DNA from: Cryomorphaceae bacterium
GTDB taxonomy: Bacteria; Bacteroidota; Bacteroidia; Flavobacteriales_D; Crocinitomicaceae
Assembly: GCA_027485365.1 (NCBI GenBank)
Contig: JAIXRD010000260.1
Coordinates: 1 to 8,527 of the forward strand
DNA length: 8,527 nt
Direction of reading: 5' to 3'
This document shows positions 6,706 to 8,527 of the stretch, piece after piece. The position numbers and the translations under genes were made by a program. The notes under the pieces were generated by a model. The model searched no databases, was not told the DNA's origin, and saw nothing but the letters and a program-made list of their open reading frames with translations. Each line of letters begins with the position of its first letter. Within the stretch, counting starts at the first letter, position 1.

Positions 6706-7062
6706 ATGGTACTAAAGTCATATACATTCCTCTTTGCATTCACGCTGTACCTTTCTTTGATTTCCTCATGCGCTAAAGATAAAGTGTCCTTTGTGGCTCC
6801 GCCAAATTGTCCGGATACCATATCATTTAACACACAGGTATTACCAATGATACAATCGAATTGCACAGGGTGTCATAATATTGGTAACGGAACAGGATAT
6901 ACTTTAACCAATCATTCGAATATTAGTTCCTCGGCTGATGCCATTCTTGGTTCTATGCATGGAACTGGTTACCAATTGATGCCTCAAGGAGGCCCCGCAT
7001 TACCCGATTCTTTGATTCAAAAAGTAGAATGTTGGATTTACCAAGGAAAAAAAAATAACTAA
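6706..7062 (+). CDS. c-type cytochrome-like lipoprotein (single CxxCH)
   Basis: The 118-residue product starts with a lipoprotein signal ending in SLISSC, so C22 is the predicted lipid-bearing residue. The mature part has a single heme-c attachment motif, CTGCH, at residues 53-57. An LMPQGG segment at 91-96 contains M92, a plausible distal heme ligand, as in short cytochromes that read MPxGG before an LxD. Two further cysteines, C35 and C109 (VECWIYQGKKNN at the end), flank the domain and may form a disulfide; the WIxQGxxNN ending is common in Bacteroidota members of this group. It probably acts as an envelope electron carrier, but the redox partner is not known. It sits between the four-helix protein (5 bases upstream) and the T9SS-tailed CxxCH protein (28 bases downstream). 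Confidence 0.85.
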   Translation: MVLKSYTFLFAFTLYLSLISSCAKDKVSFVAPPNCPDTISFNTQVLPMIQSNCTGCHNIGNGTGYTLTNHSNISSSADAILGSMHGTGYQLMPQGGPALPDSLIQKVECWIYQGKKNN

Positions 7063-7090
7063 TTTAGTCACTAATTAAAATTTCGAAAAG

Positions 7091-7945
7091 ATGCGTATTG
7101 TTTTGATTTTACCGGTAGTTGCATTATTAATGTCTGGTTTCGCCTATTTTTCTGTGGATGCTTCGCAGCATGGATTTCTTCGGTCTCCGTTAAATGGCGG
7201 CGGTGCTTCTCCGGGTATGACGGGGGCTCCTAACGAAAGCAATTGTACACAATGCCATTCAGGTTCTGTTCAGAACGGTGAAACGGAGAACTTGTTAACC
7301 ATATTAAGCGGTGCAACCCCTGTAAGCACCTATGTACCGGGCCAGCAGTATACAGTTAATCTATCAATGTCATCTAACCCTACAAAGCGAGGGTTTCAGT
7401 CTACTGCATTAACTGCCACAAATACTATGGCCGGCGGATTTACGGGGCAAGCGGGAAATACTTCTATTAATGGAGGAACAAAAAAATATGCAAATCACAC
7501 CTCTGGAAGTAATACAAGCGTTAGCGCGCCATCTTGGTCATGGACCTGGACCGCTCCTGCAGCTGGGGCAGGCCCAGTTACTTTTTACGTAGCGACCAAT
7601 AAAACAAATAACAACGGTAACGACAATGGGGATATGATTTATTTATCTCAGCATGTTATACAGGAAGAGTCGGGTAATGGGGTTTTGGAAGGAGATGAGC
7701 AGGCACTACAGCTTGTTCAAGTAACAAGTGAAAGCATAACGTTCAAGGCGCCAAAAAGCGTTGGACAAGTTAATGGAATAACGATATTTAATGCAACCGG
7801 GAAAATGGTGTATTCTATACCATGCCTTAAAGTAAATAATAATGAGATCGTGATTGAACGAACTTCACATATTCAATCTGGATTGTTTTTCATTTCAATG
7901 AGCATCAATAATTCTCTCTACACCAAAAAGATTGCATTACAATAG
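7091..7945 (+). CDS. choice-of-anchor V-like CxxCH protein with T9SS C-terminal sorting domain
   Basis: The 284-residue protein opens MRIVLILPVVALLMSGFAYF, a signal peptide. A Gly/Ser/Pro-rich stretch leads to ESNCTQCHSG, with a CxxCH motif at residues 52-56. Residues ~60-195 form a beta-rich domain ending in FYVATNKTNNNGNDNGDMIY, which resembles choice-of-anchor V (reelin-like) domains that in this phylum usually carry the same CxxCH near their start. The last ~70 residues, from about 216 on (ITIFNATGKMVYSIPC through SGLFFISMSINN to KKIALQ), look like a type A C-terminal sorting domain, the signal read by the type IX secretion system. The product is therefore expected on the surface or released after crossing the outer membrane. 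It is the last gene of the run and is followed by a hairpin terminator. Covalent heme binding is likely from the motif but not proven. Confidence 0.85.
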   Translation: MRIVLILPVVALLMSGFAYFSVDASQHGFLRSPLNGGGASPGMTGAPNESNCTQCHSGSVQNGETENLLTILSGATPVSTYVPGQQYTVNLSMSSNPTKRGFQSTALTATNTMAGGFTGQAGNTSINGGTKKYANHTSGSNTSVSAPSWSWTWTAPAAGAGPVTFYVATNKTNNNGNDNGDMIYLSQHVIQEESGNGVLEGDEQALQLVQVTSESITFKAPKSVGQVNGITIFNATGKMVYSIPCLKVNNNEIVIERTSHIQSGLFFISMSINNSLYTKKIALQ

Positions 7946-7965
7946 AGGTTAATCAACCTTTTCTT
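7946..7965 (+). terminator. weak hairpin just after the operon stop
   Basis: AGGTT at 7946-7950 can pair with AACCT at 7955-7959 over a 4-base loop, followed by TTTTCTT. The AACCTT arm could instead pair with AAGGTT at 7971-7976, giving mutually exclusive hairpins. The stems are short and AT-rich, so this is a minor or accessory signal beside the stronger hairpin downstream. Confidence 0.25.
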
Positions 7966-7997
7966 AATTTAAGGTTTCTATTTAAGTATTTCATTTG

Positions 7998-8027
7998 CAG
8001 GGAGTTTTGCCTCCCTGTATTTATTTT
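7998..8027 (+). terminator. rho-independent terminator of the DUF5777-YceI-cytochrome operon
   Basis: CAGGGAG (7998-8004) pairs perfectly with CTCCCTG (8011-8017) across a 6-base loop; flanking bases can extend the stem by a G-T and a T-A pair. The tail TATTTATTTT is T-rich. It lies 53 bases after the last stop and upstream of the rRNA promoters, so it separates the operon from the rRNA transcription unit. Confidence 0.8.
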
Positions 8028-8084
8028 GTAACTTTTTTAAATCAATTCGCGTTAAAAAAACCTCAAATTTTTGTCCGTTAAAAT

Positions 8085-8122
8085 TTGGTGAATGCAAAAG
8101 AGTGTGTATCTTTGCACCCCGC
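8085..8122 (+). promoter_or_regulatory. rRNA operon promoter P1
   Basis: TTTG at 8084-8087 is followed after exactly 19 bases by TATCTTTG at 8107-8114, a perfect TAnnTTTG -7 element with the spacing expected for the Bacteroidota primary sigma factor. The bases just downstream, CACCCCGC, would hold the transcription start near 8120. The 38-bp block recurs at P2 with 3 mismatches. T- and A-runs upstream (8033-8083) may act as an UP-like region. Confidence 0.85.
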
Positions 8123-8160
8123 AATTGAGAAAAACATCGCAAACGAGTGAGTTTAGTTGA

Positions 8161-8190
8161 AGAAAAAAAAAAAGAAAAAAATATTTTATA
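8161..8190 (+). promoter_or_regulatory. A-tract upstream of P2 (UP-like element)
   Basis: An uninterrupted run of 11 A (8163-8173), a G and 7 more A (8175-8181), then ATTTTATA, lies directly upstream of the P2 -33 box. A-tracts in this position bend DNA and can contact the RNA polymerase alpha subunit; such boosting is typical of strong rRNA promoters. The role here is inferred from position and composition. Confidence 0.45.
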
Positions 8191-8198
8191 GTTTTTTC

Positions 8199-8236
8199 TT
8201 GGTGAATAAAAAAGAGTTTGTATCTTTGCACCCCGC
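8199..8236 (+). promoter_or_regulatory. rRNA operon promoter P2
   Basis: TTG at 8199-8201 and TATCTTTG at 8221-8228 are separated by 19 bases, the same geometry as P1. The block 8199-8236 matches 8085-8122 at 35 of 38 positions, including all 16 bases from the -7 box through CACCCCGC. The predicted start is near 8234, giving a leader of about 150 nt before mature 16S rRNA. Confidence 0.87.
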
Positions 8237-8262
8237 TAAATTAGATTAGAGGGTTTTGACAA

Positions 8263-8289
8263 GCAGAATAAGTTTAGAAAGTTATCTGC
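8263..8289 (+). other. possible hairpin in the pre-16S leader
   Basis: GCAGA at 8263-8267 can pair with TCTGC at 8285-8289, and TAA at 8269-8271 with TTA at 8282-8284, leaving one bulged A and a 10-base loop. It lies in the transcribed leader before the boxA-like element. It may help fold or process the precursor, but it could be a chance pairing. Confidence 0.3.
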
Positions 8290-8299
8290 AGCGAATGAA

Positions 8300-8311
8300 G
8301 TTCATTGACGT
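8300..8311 (+). promoter_or_regulatory. boxA-like antitermination element in the 16S leader
   Basis: GTTCATTGACGT resembles the GTTCTTTGACAT sequence common in Bacteroidota pre-16S leaders and the boxA (TGCTCTTTAACA) bound by NusB/NusE to let RNA polymerase read through rRNA genes. It is followed by ATTGAGAAACAAGG, which also fits such leaders. It lies about 75 bases before the mature 16S start. Confidence 0.6.
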
Positions 8312-8384
8312 ATTGAGAAACAAGGAAACAGCGTTTTAAAGAATAAAACGACATCTCGAGCTCTTACAAATTCAAAGTTATTAT

Positions 8385-8527
<143 letters not shown>

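Noticed and set aside
8256..8261. TTGACA, an E. coli-like -35 box in the rRNA leader
   Set aside because: There is no TATAAT-like partner at the right distance, and this phylum uses TTG/TAnnTTTG promoters, which are present twice upstream.

Overview
The window comes from a chromosome of the phylum Bacteroidota, most likely the order Flavobacteriales. Three lines of evidence support this. (1) The right edge enters a 16S rRNA gene whose first ~140 bases read as flavobacterial. (2) The promoters have the Bacteroidota form (TTG, 19 nt, TAnnTTTG) and genes lack Shine-Dalgarno sequences. (3) The proteins belong to families typical of the phylum: DUF5723, DUF5777, DUF4920, and a type IX secretion (T9SS) C-terminal sorting domain. 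The DNA is AT-rich and gene-dense. A Crocinitomicaceae/Cryomorphaceae-like source is possible but is only an impression from the 16S start.

Layout. 1-3200 (minus strand) is a probable transcription unit: rnhB (RNase HII), then a 723-residue membrane-anchored protein with a likely C-terminal beta-propeller, then the start of a DUF5723 outer-membrane protein cut by the left edge. 3231-4080 (plus) holds two tightly linked genes, a small secreted protein with a possible ferredoxin-like fold and a DUF4920 lipoprotein. 4046-4778 (minus) holds 5-formyltetrahydrofolate cyclo-ligase (GTG start) followed by an overlapping, easily missed 56-residue two-helix membrane protein. 4823-7945 (plus) is a five-gene run: DUF5777 beta-barrel, YceI-like lipocalin, four-helix membrane protein, CxxCH lipoprotein, and a choice-of-anchor-V-like CxxCH protein with a T9SS tail. 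It ends at a strong hairpin terminator. 7946-8384 is the upstream region of an rRNA operon, with two near-identical tandem promoters, an A-tract and a boxA-like element. 16S rRNA starts near 8385 and runs off the right edge.

How the genes fit together. The minus-strand block joins a housekeeping nuclease to envelope proteins of unknown role. The five-gene plus-strand run looks like one envelope module: an outer-membrane barrel, a periplasmic lipid/quinone-type lipocalin, an inner-membrane protein, and two c-type heme-site proteins, one lipid-anchored and one predicted to be sent through the type IX system. A role in envelope or surface redox chemistry is an inference. The most interesting items are this module, the hidden 56-residue membrane protein, a 14-bp perfect palindrome overlapping the promoter of the module, and the duplicated rRNA promoter.
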